A stretch of DNA of 64,000 nucleotides from Methanolinea sp. GTDB taxonomy: Archaea > Halobacteriota > Methanomicrobia > Methanomicrobiales > Methanospirillaceae. The position numbers were made by a program, and so were the translations under genes. The DNA lies in contig JASFYI010000001.1 of assembly GCA_030055515.1 (NCBI GenBank), forward strand, positions 728,876-792,875, in the 5' to 3' direction. Under the pieces are notes generated by a model. It had not been told where the DNA came from. It worked only from the letters and a program-made list of their open reading frames with translations, and did not search any database. Shown piece after piece: positions 43,512 through 52,459 of this stretch (position 1 is its first letter; every line of letters starts with the position of its first letter).

Positions 43512-44291
43512 ATGATGCCCTCTCGTGCCTGTGCCGTGCTCCTTGTCGTTCTCCTCCTCGGCGGGGTGATGACCACTGCCGACGACTGCGGGTGCGGCGG
43601 CGTCTCCGACGGACCGGACACCCCGGATCAGGGGAGCGATACCCCCGACGGGGGTGATTCCGGGGGGAACACTCCGGGAGGGGCAGGACCGGATACGGGA
43701 GGCACCGACAGCTCTTCAGCGTCGTCAACCGGCGCCTCGGGGACCCCCGCAGAATCCCTCCTCCGGGAGGCAAGGAGCCTCTTCCAGCAGGGCAGGTACA
43801 CCGAGTCGCTCGCCGCGTACGAGCGGACGGTCGCCGCGGACCCCGGGTCGTTTTCGGCGTGGATGGGCAAGGGGAGCGCGGAGACTGCCCTCGGGCTGCA
43901 CGAGAGCGCGCTCTCCTCCTTCGCGCAGGCCGCGCGGGTAAAGCCGGCCGACCCGGACCCGTGGGTCCGGAGGGGTGAGGTGCTGCTCGCGACCGGTGAC
44001 TATGCCGCCGCGGCCGCCTCTTTCGACCGCGCGCTCCTCATCCAGCCGGGGTACGCGCCGGCGCTGGACGGGAAGGCGCGGGCTGAAGGGTTCGCCGAGA
44101 ACCGTACTTCCCCGTCTCCCGCGGCAGAACCGGCGCCGGTGGAGACCGCCACACCCGCGGGGCCGCAGTCTCCCCCCACGCTGCCCCCGACACCCGCGGA
44201 GACCCCCGCGCCCCCGAGGGAGGGCCCGCTCGCGGCCGCTGCACTCGCGGTATTCGCGGCCGCCGTGCTCGCCCGCCGGCAGGGGAGGTGA
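43512..44291 (+). CDS. Secreted TPR protein with Pro-rich stalk and C-terminal membrane anchor
   Basis: 259 residues from ATG 43512. Signal segment SRACAVLLVVLLLGGVM (residues 4-20), a Gly/Asp/Thr-rich low-complexity stretch (DGPDTPDQGSDTPDGGDSGG), three TPR-like units (AESLLREARSLFQQGRYTES, SAWMGKGSAETALGLHESAL, WVRRGEVLLATGDYAAAAAS), a Pro/Ala/Thr-rich stalk, and a terminal hydrophobic helix LAAAALAVFAAAVLARRQGR. The end, hydrophobic helix plus Arg, resembles archaeal surface-protein sorting tails. Probably displayed on the cell surface for protein contacts; function unknown. Confidence 0.78.
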   Translation: MMPSRACAVLLVVLLLGGVMTTADDCGCGGVSDGPDTPDQGSDTPDGGDSGGNTPGGAGPDTGGTDSSSASSTGASGTPAESLLREARSLFQQGRYTESLAAYERTVAADPGSFSAWMGKGSAETALGLHESALSSFAQAARVKPADPDPWVRRGEVLLATGDYAAAAASFDRALLIQPGYAPALDGKARAEGFAENRTSPSPAAEPAPVETATPAGPQSPPTLPPTPAETPAPPREGPLAAAALAVFAAAVLARRQGR

Positions 44292-44445
44292 GGCCCTTTT
44301 CGCCACCGGTCCCCACCCCGCGCGGGGGGCTTGCGCAGACCAGGAGTTGCAGACCGCCAGGAGTTTAAGAGAGGTTGTTTTGCATGCGCCTCAAGAACCG
44401 ATTCGCTCTCGGACCGGCGCGGAAATTCCCTCAAACACACCCCGG

Positions 44446-44650
44446 TCAGTACCCCGCCGTTCTGCGATACTTTTCTATCTCGTCCCGGAACTCTCCGAAG
44501 TCCCCGAAGTCCTCGACGAGGAGGCACTACGCTGTCCGGTCATCTGTCGCCCCGTACCTGTGGACCAGCCTATTGCGGGATGCCTCCATCCCCCACATTC
44601 TCCGGGCCATCCCGGGCGACATGACGGGGGATTCCCCGGGGTGATCGATG
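44446..44650 (-). pseudogene. HepT (DUF86) toxin fragment with an in-frame TAG
   Basis: Minus strand reads GMEASRNRLVHRYGATDDRT, the RNxxVHxY HEPN RNase motif region, then a TAG at 44527-44529, then in the same frame CLLVEDFGDFGEFRDEIEKY before a TGA. The part after the TAG matches the usual HepT C-terminus, so the TAG interrupts a once-whole gene, probably replacing Tyr. The N-terminal half is not recognisable. No MntA partner adjoins. Confidence 0.6.
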
Positions 44651-45292
44651 ACGTCCCCGTCGCGGCAGGGACACCGATGTTTCGGGCATATCATCCCCAC
44701 AGGGGTGAGGGGATTTGCAGGAATCCTCCGAACCCACCCCATTCCCTCTTCTGAACCAAACCGGCTCGACGAGTCCCGGGGAGACGCGCAGGATCGTCGC
44801 CTCATGGACAGGTATCCGCTTCATGACCCGGGCTCCATGATTAAAAATTCTTCACTCTCCTCCTCCCTCCCACGGTCCACAAGGGGATCGGCACAGCCGC
44901 GATCCTACTAAAGAGGATTGGCACCTGCCACGGCCTCGCGGTCTCTTGGCTGTTTCCATATCCGCTATTCACCACAGCCGCTGCAGCGTGATGTGAAGAA
45001 ATGCTCCCTCCCGAAGTGTAGCACAGCGATCGTGGAGAGGGGCACAGCGAAAGGCGCAATTATGAACGCAGGGATCCGCGGGTCGGGGAATAATACTCCA
45101 TGAAAACATGGAGCGGGAAGTCGATTATTCAGGCGAAAGACCGCGCCGGCAAAGACGCGCGCCGTGATCCCGGAAAGGGAATCCCCCAAGAAAGGAGTCA
45201 CAATCCCCATGTTTGCACTGTCCTTTCAGGCAGGGTGATGGAAGAGTGCGCGTGCATACCCTTTGGAGATACCCGGAACGGAATGGAGAGAT
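44651..45292. other. Gene-poor accessory DNA
   Basis: No convincing coding sequence on either strand apart from the flanking HepT fragments. GC is patchy, with TGATTAAAAATTC near 44838 as the most promoter-like element. Looks like decayed sequence. Confidence 0.5.
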
Positions 45293-45634
45293 TCATATGC
45301 TGCGCAGGGATGGATCAAGTGCTACCAGTCTCTCCTTCAAATCGGGCAGGTCTTTCACAACGATATTCCACACTTCCTCAAGATCCACACCCATATAGCG
45401 ATGAATCAGCAGATCACGGAGCCCTGCGATTCTTCTCCATGGTATTTCCGGATGCGCATCCTTCAGCCGGGGGGAGATATTCTTCACTGCCTCGCCAATC
45501 ACCTCGAGATTTCTCACCACCGCGTCCTGGACCATGGGTGACGAGGAGAACACCTCGCGACCTCCGCGGGTGTACTCTTCAACTCTCCTGATCCTCTCCA
45601 GGATGTGGATCAGATACAGCCGATCGTCTTTCAC
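45293..45634 (-). CDS. hepT: HepT-type HEPN toxin (DUF86)
   Basis: 113 residues from a GTG at 45634 that overlaps the mntA stop (GTGA). RRIAGLRDLLIHRYMGVDLE carries the Rx4HxY motif of HEPN RNases; the preceding NLEVIGEAVKNISPRLK is the conserved second helix. HepT proteins are neutralised by the adjacent MntA nucleotidyltransferase, which AMPylates the Tyr of this motif in characterised systems. Full length and intact. Confidence 0.9.
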   Translation of the reverse strand: MKDDRLYLIHILERIRRVEEYTRGGREVFSSSPMVQDAVVRNLEVIGEAVKNISPRLKDAHPEIPWRRIAGLRDLLIHRYMGVDLEEVWNIVVKDLPDLKERLVALDPSLRSI

Positions 45635-45924
45635 AGCGCCCTCGCTTCTCCTTTCACCTTCTCCCTGATGTACCAGTGCAGCGATCCCTCGGTCACCACG
45701 TCCACGTGACAACCGAGCAATTCTTCGAGGTCCTGAACAAGTGCCACGTGGTCCAACAGGCTCCTGCCAGGTTCGAATTCGACGAGGAGGTCGATATCAC
45801 TCCCCCCCCTGTCCTCTCCCCGCCCGGCAGACCCAAACAACCGCACGTTCCTTGCGCCATGGAGTGCCGCGAGCTTTAATATGTCATCACGTTTCTTTCT
45901 GACCAGTTCCTGGAGGCCTGGCAC
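45631..45924 (-). CDS. mntA: MntA-type minimal nucleotidyltransferase antitoxin
   Basis: 97 residues from a GTG at 45924, chosen because GGAGGTG lies just upstream. VRLFGSAGRGEDRGGSDIDL is the GSx10DxD nucleotidyltransferase motif. It pairs with HepT by a 4-base overlap, a classic MntA-HepT toxin-antitoxin operon. GTGATAATTATTC about 35 bases upstream is the probable promoter. Confidence 0.9.
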   Translation of the reverse strand: MPGLQELVRKKRDDILKLAALHGARNVRLFGSAGRGEDRGGSDIDLLVEFEPGRSLLDHVALVQDLEELLGCHVDVVTEGSLHWYIREKVKGEARAL

Positions 45925-46858
45925 TGTTCACCACCTCCGAGGGTAACGCGGTGAATAATTATCACTAGTTCCATCCATTTTCCCCATCATAAACCTGTAT
46001 GATAATCCACCTGATTCACACTCCCCATGGAATTCACGCGCTCAGTATAAAATACGGGCCGGAAACTTCCAAATCAAAAAAATACACAAGAGTGTATCCG
46101 AAAAAATTGGTCATCCCTGGGAGTGGATACACATTTTCCGAGGGAATCCTCGCTCCCGGGATCCCCGCGCGGGACCCGGAGGGGAGGACGAACCGAGCAA
46201 CTGTGAAACCCCGGGACCCCCGATAGCCCCGCGATTCTCTCGTCCTTCCACATTCCGGTTCCCGTCCTCGTCCCCGCCCTCGTCCTCCTGTGGACCGAAA
46301 TGCCGTTTATTCCATTCCATTTCCGATTCTGCACCCAGGGACATGGTCAGGCCCGGCACTGCGCGGGGGGCCTGTTCCCGCGCCCGTCCCCCTGATTGCG
46401 GGAGAGATCGCACGTCTTTCCACAGCCATGGCGCACTCCTCTCCCCGCCAGCCTGCAAAGTCCGGGGTTCCCATTCGCCCGCCTCCGGGGAGGGATGCGC
46501 AGGATGTACCGGTGACCGCGATCCGGGGAGACCACACTGTCACCGCGATCCCCCGCTCCCCCGGGCCCGTGTCCTCCCCTGCCCGGAATCCCCGGCGTCG
46601 CCGGGAGACCAGGCATTACATGAGTTCTGAGGGCCGTCAATCCTCTTTTCCCGCCCCAGTGATTCATCCCTCCCGTTACACACCTGGATCTCCCGATCGG
46701 AAACGCTATTTTTCCGTTTTCACCGAGGGATTGGGCGAAAGGTTTTTATTTGTTGGCTTTGATACATCACCACAGAATACCGGATGTACTCGGGCGGATC
46801 GGAAATCCGGGTACCCCGATCGCCTCGATCGCGGAATTCCGCCCCCGGGGACGAGATA
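45925..46858. other. Long non-coding or decayed region before the polysaccharide locus
   Basis: About 930 bases with no convincing gene on either strand; open frames here lack any recognisable motif. Contains an AT-rich AGGTTTTTATTTG at 46741-46753, a good TATA candidate for the GT2 gene downstream. Short A-rich runs near 46078 may mark an old boundary. Confidence 0.5.
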
Positions 46859-48004
46859 ATGCAGCCAGACGCGAAAAAGGCAGACACGCCCCACGATCCC
46901 GACATTCGTATCGAAGAGGACCCTGTTTCCTCGCTCCTCGCCCACTATTCAATGTTCGAAGAGACCCTCGGCATGAATACCGCGAGGGGCGTCGTCGTTC
47001 CCTCCCGCGTGCCCCGACCCGGGCCGATGCGTCGTCTCCCTCTCCACAGGGACTCCCAAGTGGCTCCCTCACACGACGAGACCGGGTCGTCTGGTCTCCC
47101 TCACCCCGGGAGGCATTTCCCCCCCCTCGTCGCCGTCATCCCCGCCTACAACGAGGAGCTCACGATCGGGACGGTGGTCCTCGCGGCCCGCCCGCACGTC
47201 GACCGCGTGATCGTCGTGGACGACGGGTCGACGGACAGAACGGCACGGATTGCGGAACTCGCGGGGGCCGAGGTCATCAGGAACCCCACCAACCTCGGCA
47301 AGGCGCAGGCCCTCATGGCGGGTTTCTCCCGAGCACTCGCGTACTCCCCTTCGGCCGTCGTGATGCTCGACGCCGACGGCCAGCACGACCCCGCCGAGAT
47401 CCCCTCGCTCGCAAAACCCGTCCTCTCCGGGCGCGCGGACATGGTCATCGGGTCGCGGTTCCTCTCGGGGAACAACAGGATCCCGAAGTACCGCGTCCTC
47501 GGGCAGAAGGCGCTCGACATTGCCACGTGGGCGAGGAGCGGGATCCGCTGCACGGATTCCCAGTCGGGGTTCCGCGTCCTCGGGCCGAGGGCGCTTGCCA
47601 ACCTCGACTTCCACTCCGAGGGCTACAACATCGAGTCCGACATGCTCGCCCACTTCGCGGAGAGGGGGCTCTCCATCGAGGAGGTGCCCATCGGCGTGAA
47701 CTACTCCGTCGCGAACGGCCACAAGAAGCACGCGCTCGCCCACGGCCTCGACGTGCTCAGTCACATCATCGGGGTCGTCGGGTACCGGAGACCCCTCCTC
47801 TTTTTTGGGATCCCAGGAGCTGTTCTCACCCTGCTTGGTGCCGGGCTCTCGGTCTATACCGTCACGGAGCTTTACGCGGGGGGCGTATTCCACTCTGTCC
47901 TGTTCATCGGGGGGATCACGTGCCTGATCCTCGGGCTGATGCTGGTGACGACGGGTCTCATCCTGAACAGCCTCGTGCAGGTCGTGAGGGTGGGGAGGGC
48001 GTGA
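46859..48004 (+). CDS. Glycosyltransferase family 2, dolichyl-phosphate-sugar synthase-like, membrane-anchored
   Basis: 381 residues from ATG 46859; an ATG at 46784 in frame would add 25. A nonconserved 85-residue N-terminus precedes the catalytic domain: VAVIPAYNEELTIGTVVLAA, VIVVDDGSTDRTARIAELAG and LDADGQHDPAEI (DxD metal site), then DSQSGFRVLGPRAL. Two hydrophobic segments at the C-terminus (LLFFGIPGAVLTLLGAGLSV and VLFIGGITCLILGLMLVTTG) anchor it. Likely loads a lipid carrier with sugar at the start of glycan assembly. Confidence 0.88.
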   Translation: MQPDAKKADTPHDPDIRIEEDPVSSLLAHYSMFEETLGMNTARGVVVPSRVPRPGPMRRLPLHRDSQVAPSHDETGSSGLPHPGRHFPPLVAVIPAYNEELTIGTVVLAARPHVDRVIVVDDGSTDRTARIAELAGAEVIRNPTNLGKAQALMAGFSRALAYSPSAVVMLDADGQHDPAEIPSLAKPVLSGRADMVIGSRFLSGNNRIPKYRVLGQKALDIATWARSGIRCTDSQSGFRVLGPRALANLDFHSEGYNIESDMLAHFAERGLSIEEVPIGVNYSVANGHKKHALAHGLDVLSHIIGVVGYRRPLLFFGIPGAVLTLLGAGLSVYTVTELYAGGVFHSVLFIGGITCLILGLMLVTTGLILNSLVQVVRVGRA

Positions 48005-48107
48005 CGGATATACAAAAATGAGCACCCGCGTCTTTCCATGAACTTTGCTTTTTTTCTCAATACGCCGGCCCAATGCCAGCACTCCGAGAGTATTCGTAGG
48101 TGGTATC

Positions 48108-48200
48108 ATGATGCTCCTCCCGGAACTCATGATTAGTATATCTGCCTTCATCACGAACTCGCTCGCCTTCGCCGTGAGAACACAGTTGAAAAAACAATGA
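48108..48200 (+). CDS. Possible 30-residue hydrophobic peptide
   Basis: ATG 48108 reads MMLLPELMISISAFITNSLA then FAVRTQLKKQ: one predicted membrane helix with a basic end. GTAGGTGGT lies four bases upstream, a good ribosome binding site. It ends 19 bases before wecB. No homologue recognised; could be a small membrane protein or a remnant of a larger gene. Confidence 0.35.
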   Translation: MMLLPELMISISAFITNSLAFAVRTQLKKQ

Positions 48201-48219
48201 TTCAGATACTATTCAAAGC

Positions 48220-49299
48220 ATGATCGCGATCGTCCTCGGCACCAGGCCTGAGATCATCAAGATGTCCCCCGTGATCCGCGAGTGCGAACGCAGGGGCATC
48301 GATTACTTCATCCTCCATACCGGGCAGCATTACTCCTACGAGATGGACCGGATTTTCTTTGAGGAGCTCGAATTGCCGGAGGCAAAATTCAACCTCGACG
48401 TCGGTTCAGGTTCGCATGCAGAGCAGACGGCGAAGATCATGACATGCGTTGAAGAGGCACTCCAAAAAGAACAACCAGATGTTGTACTCGTCCAGGGAGA
48501 TACCAACACCGTCATGGGTGCTGCACTCGCGGCCGTGAAACTCCACATACATGTTGGCCATGTCGAGGCGGGACTTAGATCCTTCAATCGCACGATGCCA
48601 GAGGAGATCAACCGGATCGTTGCCGATCACGTCTCCAATCTCCTTTTCGCCCCCACAAAAAGAGCCGAACAGAACCTCTTACATGAAGGCATATCCGGCG
48701 AGAAGATACATATCACAGGGAATACCATCGTCGATGCCGTTCACCAGAACCTCGCAATATCGGAGCATAAGGTAAATCCTTTGGCGCAATTTGGTTTGAA
48801 AAAGAAAGAATACTTCCTTGTCACCGCACACAGGGCGGAAAATGTCGACGAGAGAAACAAACTCGCAGGCATTATGGATGGGCTCTCCCTGATACGCGAG
48901 GCGTACAACATACCCATCATCTATCCTGTCCACCCCCGCACCAGAAAGATGCTCTTAAATTACGGGATATCTCCTGATGGCATCACCATGATCGAACCTC
49001 TCGGCTATCTCGAATTCCTCCAGCTGGCGAAACATGCAAAATTAATACTGACCGACTCGGGAGGGGTGCAGGAGGAGGCCTGTATCCTCGGCGTCCCCTG
49101 CGTTACCCTGCGTGAGAACACCGAAAGGCAGGAGACCCTCGAGGTGGGGAGCAATATGCTTGTCGGGACTGATCCTTACATGATTCAAGGCGGAGTCGCA
49201 AGGATGCTCGAAATCAAAGGTGACTGGAAGAACCCATTCGGGGACGGAAAGGCGGGTGAGAGAATCATCGAGATCATTCGAAATGGTCCGTTTTCCTAG
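48220..49299 (+). CDS. wecB: UDP-N-acetylglucosamine 2-epimerase (non-hydrolysing)
   Basis: 359 residues. MIAIVLGTRPEIIKMSPVIR, FILHTGQHYSYEM, GHVEAGLRS and LTDSGGVQEEACILGVPCVT are the signature blocks. Converts UDP-GlcNAc, made by the glm genes at the left of the window, to UDP-ManNAc for surface glycans. Base composition is milder than the GC-rich core. Confidence 0.95.
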   Translation: MIAIVLGTRPEIIKMSPVIRECERRGIDYFILHTGQHYSYEMDRIFFEELELPEAKFNLDVGSGSHAEQTAKIMTCVEEALQKEQPDVVLVQGDTNTVMGAALAAVKLHIHVGHVEAGLRSFNRTMPEEINRIVADHVSNLLFAPTKRAEQNLLHEGISGEKIHITGNTIVDAVHQNLAISEHKVNPLAQFGLKKKEYFLVTAHRAENVDERNKLAGIMDGLSLIREAYNIPIIYPVHPRTRKMLLNYGISPDGITMIEPLGYLEFLQLAKHAKLILTDSGGVQEEACILGVPCVTLRENTERQETLEVGSNMLVGTDPYMIQGGVARMLEIKGDWKNPFGDGKAGERIIEIIRNGPFS

Positions 49300-49318
49300 G
49301 GAAAAGGAGTCGATTTTA

Positions 49319-50260
49319 ATGATCACTAAAAAAGTGCTAGTTACTGGTGGCGCAGGATTCATCGGAACGAATCTGATCAAAGAACTCGAATCGAGGGGGC
49401 ACGAGGTAATCGCCTGCGATATTTTCCATACACACAGGGAGAATTACATCCGGGCAGATGTCAGGAACTACCGTCAGCTGGAGCGGATCTTTGAATCCCA
49501 CAGCTTCGATTATGTGTATCACCTAGCTGCCGAGTACGGCAGATGGAACGGTGAGGATTACTACGAGAATCTCTGGCAGACGAATGTCATCGGCACGAAA
49601 CACATGCTCCGTTTGCAGGAGAAACACAAATTCCGTATGATCTTCTTTTCCAGCGCGGAGGTATACGGTGACTACGACGGCATCATGACAGAGGATGTCA
49701 TGGAGAAGAACGCCATCCGCGACACCTATCAGATGAATGACTACGCGATCACAAAATGGGCGGGTGAGCTGATGTGCATGAACTCGTCCAAGATGTTCGG
49801 CACAGAGACGGTCAGGGTCAGACCTGTCAATTGTTATGGGCCGCACGAGCACTACAATCCTTACAGGGGATTCATACCGAAATTCATCTACCATGCACTT
49901 TTCAACAAACCCTATACGGTGTACAGGGGCCACAGGCGCATCATCGATTACGTGGAGGACTCCTGCCGGACATGGGCGAATATCCTCGACAATTTCATCC
50001 CGGGAGAGGTCTATAACGTGGCAGGGAGGCCAGAATGGGAGAGGGACATCAAGGAATATTCGGATCTCGTGCTTTCTGCAGTTGGCCGTGACGATTCATT
50101 GGTCACTTATCAAGATGCTGAACCATTTACCACAAAGGTGAAGACCATCGATTGTTCAAAGGCGATACGTGATTTAAAGCATGATCCAAAGGTTCCCCCG
50201 GAAGAAGGCATCCGGAGAACCGTCGAATGGATGAAGAGACATTACGGGATGGATGATTGA
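49319..50260 (+). CDS. NAD-dependent sugar-nucleotide epimerase/dehydratase
   Basis: 313 residues from ATG 49319, with AAAAGGAG 11 bases upstream. Extended SDR: VLVTGGAGFIGTNLIKELES for NAD, SSAEVYGDYDG, and the YxxxK pair in NDYAITKWAGELM. Related to GDP-mannose/dTDP-glucose epimerase-dehydratases; exact sugar unknown. Overlaps the next SDR gene by one base. Confidence 0.9.
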   Translation: MITKKVLVTGGAGFIGTNLIKELESRGHEVIACDIFHTHRENYIRADVRNYRQLERIFESHSFDYVYHLAAEYGRWNGEDYYENLWQTNVIGTKHMLRLQEKHKFRMIFFSSAEVYGDYDGIMTEDVMEKNAIRDTYQMNDYAITKWAGELMCMNSSKMFGTETVRVRPVNCYGPHEHYNPYRGFIPKFIYHALFNKPYTVYRGHRRIIDYVEDSCRTWANILDNFIPGEVYNVAGRPEWERDIKEYSDLVLSAVGRDDSLVTYQDAEPFTTKVKTIDCSKAIRDLKHDPKVPPEEGIRRTVEWMKRHYGMDD

Positions 50261-51258
50261 TGAATCCAGAATACGAAGAATACGAGGGCAGCACTATACT
50301 TGTCACAGGGGGAGCTGGTGCGATCGGCGGAAATCTCTGTCGAAGATTGTCCGAATTGAATGCGAGGAAAGTCATCATACTCGACAACCTCACCTCTTCC
50401 TACGAGTGGAATATTCCGAGAGCGCCGAACATCATTTTTATCAAGGGAGACATTCTCGACGAAGAATCTCTGAAGCGCGTCTTCAAGGAGAGACCCCAAT
50501 ACGTCTTCCATCTCGCGGCGCATTTCGCAAATCAGAATTCGGTCGACAACCCCGAGACGGATCTGATGGTGAATGGTCTGGGAATTCTGAAAGTACTTCA
50601 GTACTCCCAGCTTGTAGGTGTGAAGCGGTTCGTCTATTCCTCCTCCGGCTGTGGTGTCTACGGTCTGGACTCGAAGATGCCGTTTGAAGAGCACGATGTC
50701 TCCATACGCCTTCACACGCCCTATCAGGTCACGAAACTGCTCGGCGAACTTTACACCAATTACTTCTACAACCTCTACCACCTGCCGATCGTGAATGCAC
50801 GGTTCTTCAACTCCTATGGTCCAGGGGAGGTGCCCGGGAAGTACCGCAATGTCATACCCAATTTCTTCTACTGGGCGATGAGAGGGGAGCCTCTTCCCAT
50901 CACAGGCGATGGAACAGAGACGAGAGACTGGACCTACGTGGGCGATATCGTCGAAGGGCTGCTCGCAATGGGAGTGAGAGAAGAAGCGGTGGGCGAGGCG
51001 ATCAATCTGGGTTCAGGGACAGAGCACCGGGTCATCGATATGGCAAATATCATCCTGAAGCTCACCGGCAGCGAAGCGGGCATTGTCTACAAAGAGAGGC
51101 GCGACTGGGACAAAAAAACGCATCTCCTCTCCTGCATCGCGAAGGGACAACGATTGATCGGATACCAGCCAAAAATGAAATTCGAGGATGGTCTGAAGGA
51201 GACATACGACTGGTTCGTGAAGAACTGGGAGAATATCGAGAAGAGCGCGGAATTCTGA
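50260..51258 (+). CDS. NAD-dependent epimerase (UDP-glucose 4-epimerase-like)
   Basis: 332 residues from ATG 50260 (TGATG overlap). ILVTGGAGAIGGNLCRRLSE, DNLTSSYEWNI, FHLAAHFANQNSVDNPE, SSSGCGVYG and TPYQVTKLLGELY give a full extended-SDR active site. Likely UDP-hexose epimerase or dehydratase feeding the glycan. A second SDR of another subgroup lies just upstream. Confidence 0.9.
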   Translation: MNPEYEEYEGSTILVTGGAGAIGGNLCRRLSELNARKVIILDNLTSSYEWNIPRAPNIIFIKGDILDEESLKRVFKERPQYVFHLAAHFANQNSVDNPETDLMVNGLGILKVLQYSQLVGVKRFVYSSSGCGVYGLDSKMPFEEHDVSIRLHTPYQVTKLLGELYTNYFYNLYHLPIVNARFFNSYGPGEVPGKYRNVIPNFFYWAMRGEPLPITGDGTETRDWTYVGDIVEGLLAMGVREEAVGEAINLGSGTEHRVIDMANIILKLTGSEAGIVYKERRDWDKKTHLLSCIAKGQRLIGYQPKMKFEDGLKETYDWFVKNWENIEKSAEF

Positions 51259-51265
51259 ATATAGT

Positions 51266-52459
51266 ATGAAGATTCTCGTCGTTCAGGAATCGAATTGGAT
51301 CGCGAAAGGCCCTCACCAGAGCCATCACCTGATGGAACGCCTTGTACAGAGAGGTCATGAGGTTCGCGTGATAGATTTCGATATCCTGTGGCGCAGAAAT
51401 AACGACAGGCATCTCATCTCCGAGCGCAAGGAGATGACAGCAACTCCGAAGGTCATTCCCGGTGCAGAGATCAGGGTTATAAGGCCGGGGATCATCCAGT
51501 TGCCTGTTCTCGAATATCTGTCCCTACTCTACACGCACAGAAAGGAGATCATCCGTCAGATCGAGGAATTCAGGCCCGATGTCGTCGTGGGATTCGGTAT
51601 CCTCAATGCCTGTCTCGCAATCAGGCAATGCAGAAAGTATCACATACCTTTCGTTTACTATATCATCGACGAACTGTTCCGTCTGGTTCCCCAGAAATGG
51701 CTTCAGAGTTTTGCGAAATATGTGGAACAGATGAACTACAGGGATTCGGATCTCGTTCTCTCCATCAACGAGGCCCTCAGGGAATACACCGTCGTTATGG
51801 GAGCCGCTCCCGAGAAGACATGTGTCATCCGTGCAGGCATAGATCTCAATTGGTTCAGCAAGGCAGATCGAGAAAAGAAAAGAAAAGAACTCGGCATCGC
51901 TCCAGATGACATCGTTCTCTTCTTCATGGGATGGTTGTACGAATTCTCCGGCCTGAAGGAAGTCGCACAAGCAATGATGCAGAACCATGACGAGAGTTAT
52001 CACCTCAAACTTCTCATAGTGGGAGAAGGTGAACTGAAAGAGGAATTACTGAGGTTGAAGAATTCTGCAAATATCTCCGAAAAGATCATACTCGTCGGAT
52101 GGCAACCCTACACGCAGATACCAGATTTCCTCTCTGCAGCTGACATCTGTATCCTTCCAGCGCGTAATAACGAGATCATGCGAAATATCGTTCCCATCAA
52201 GATGTATGAATACATGGCAGCAGGGAGACCGGTGATTGCCACGAAATTACCGGGGATCATGAAGGAATTTGGGGAGGGGAATGGGGTTCTCTACGTCAGA
52301 AATGCGGAAGATATAATTCAAAAGGCAGTTGCGATATCAAAAGAGGGGGGATTAATGCGCCTGGGTTCGGCAGCCAGAAAACATGTTTCACAGAACGAAT
52401 GGAATGTTATTACTTACGAGTTTGAAAAAACACTCATGGGAGCGATCCATGCAAACTGA
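51266..52459 (+). CDS. Glycosyltransferase family 4
   Basis: 397 residues, GT-B fold: MKILVVQESNWIAKGPHQSH, then VIRAGIDLNWFSKADREKKR at the domain boundary, FMGWLYEFSGLKEVAQAM and IKMYEYMAAGRPVIATKLPG around the donor site. The 3' end overlaps the DUF362 gene by 11 bases. Acts in the polysaccharide pathway; donor unknown. Confidence 0.88.
   Translation: MKILVVQESNWIAKGPHQSHHLMERLVQRGHEVRVIDFDILWRRNNDRHLISERKEMTATPKVIPGAEIRVIRPGIIQLPVLEYLSLLYTHRKEIIRQIEEFRPDVVVGFGILNACLAIRQCRKYHIPFVYYIIDELFRLVPQKWLQSFAKYVEQMNYRDSDLVLSINEALREYTVVMGAAPEKTCVIRAGIDLNWFSKADREKKRKELGIAPDDIVLFFMGWLYEFSGLKEVAQAMMQNHDESYHLKLLIVGEGELKEELLRLKNSANISEKIILVGWQPYTQIPDFLSAADICILPARNNEIMRNIVPIKMYEYMAAGRPVIATKLPGIMKEFGEGNGVLYVRNAEDIIQKAVAISKEGGLMRLGSAARKHVSQNEWNVITYEFEKTLMGAIHAN

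Noticed and set aside
44292..46858. CRISPR array or tRNA in the gene-poor stretch
   Set aside because: No regularly spaced repeats and no cloverleaf-like sequence were seen by eye; a tRNA scan was not possible.
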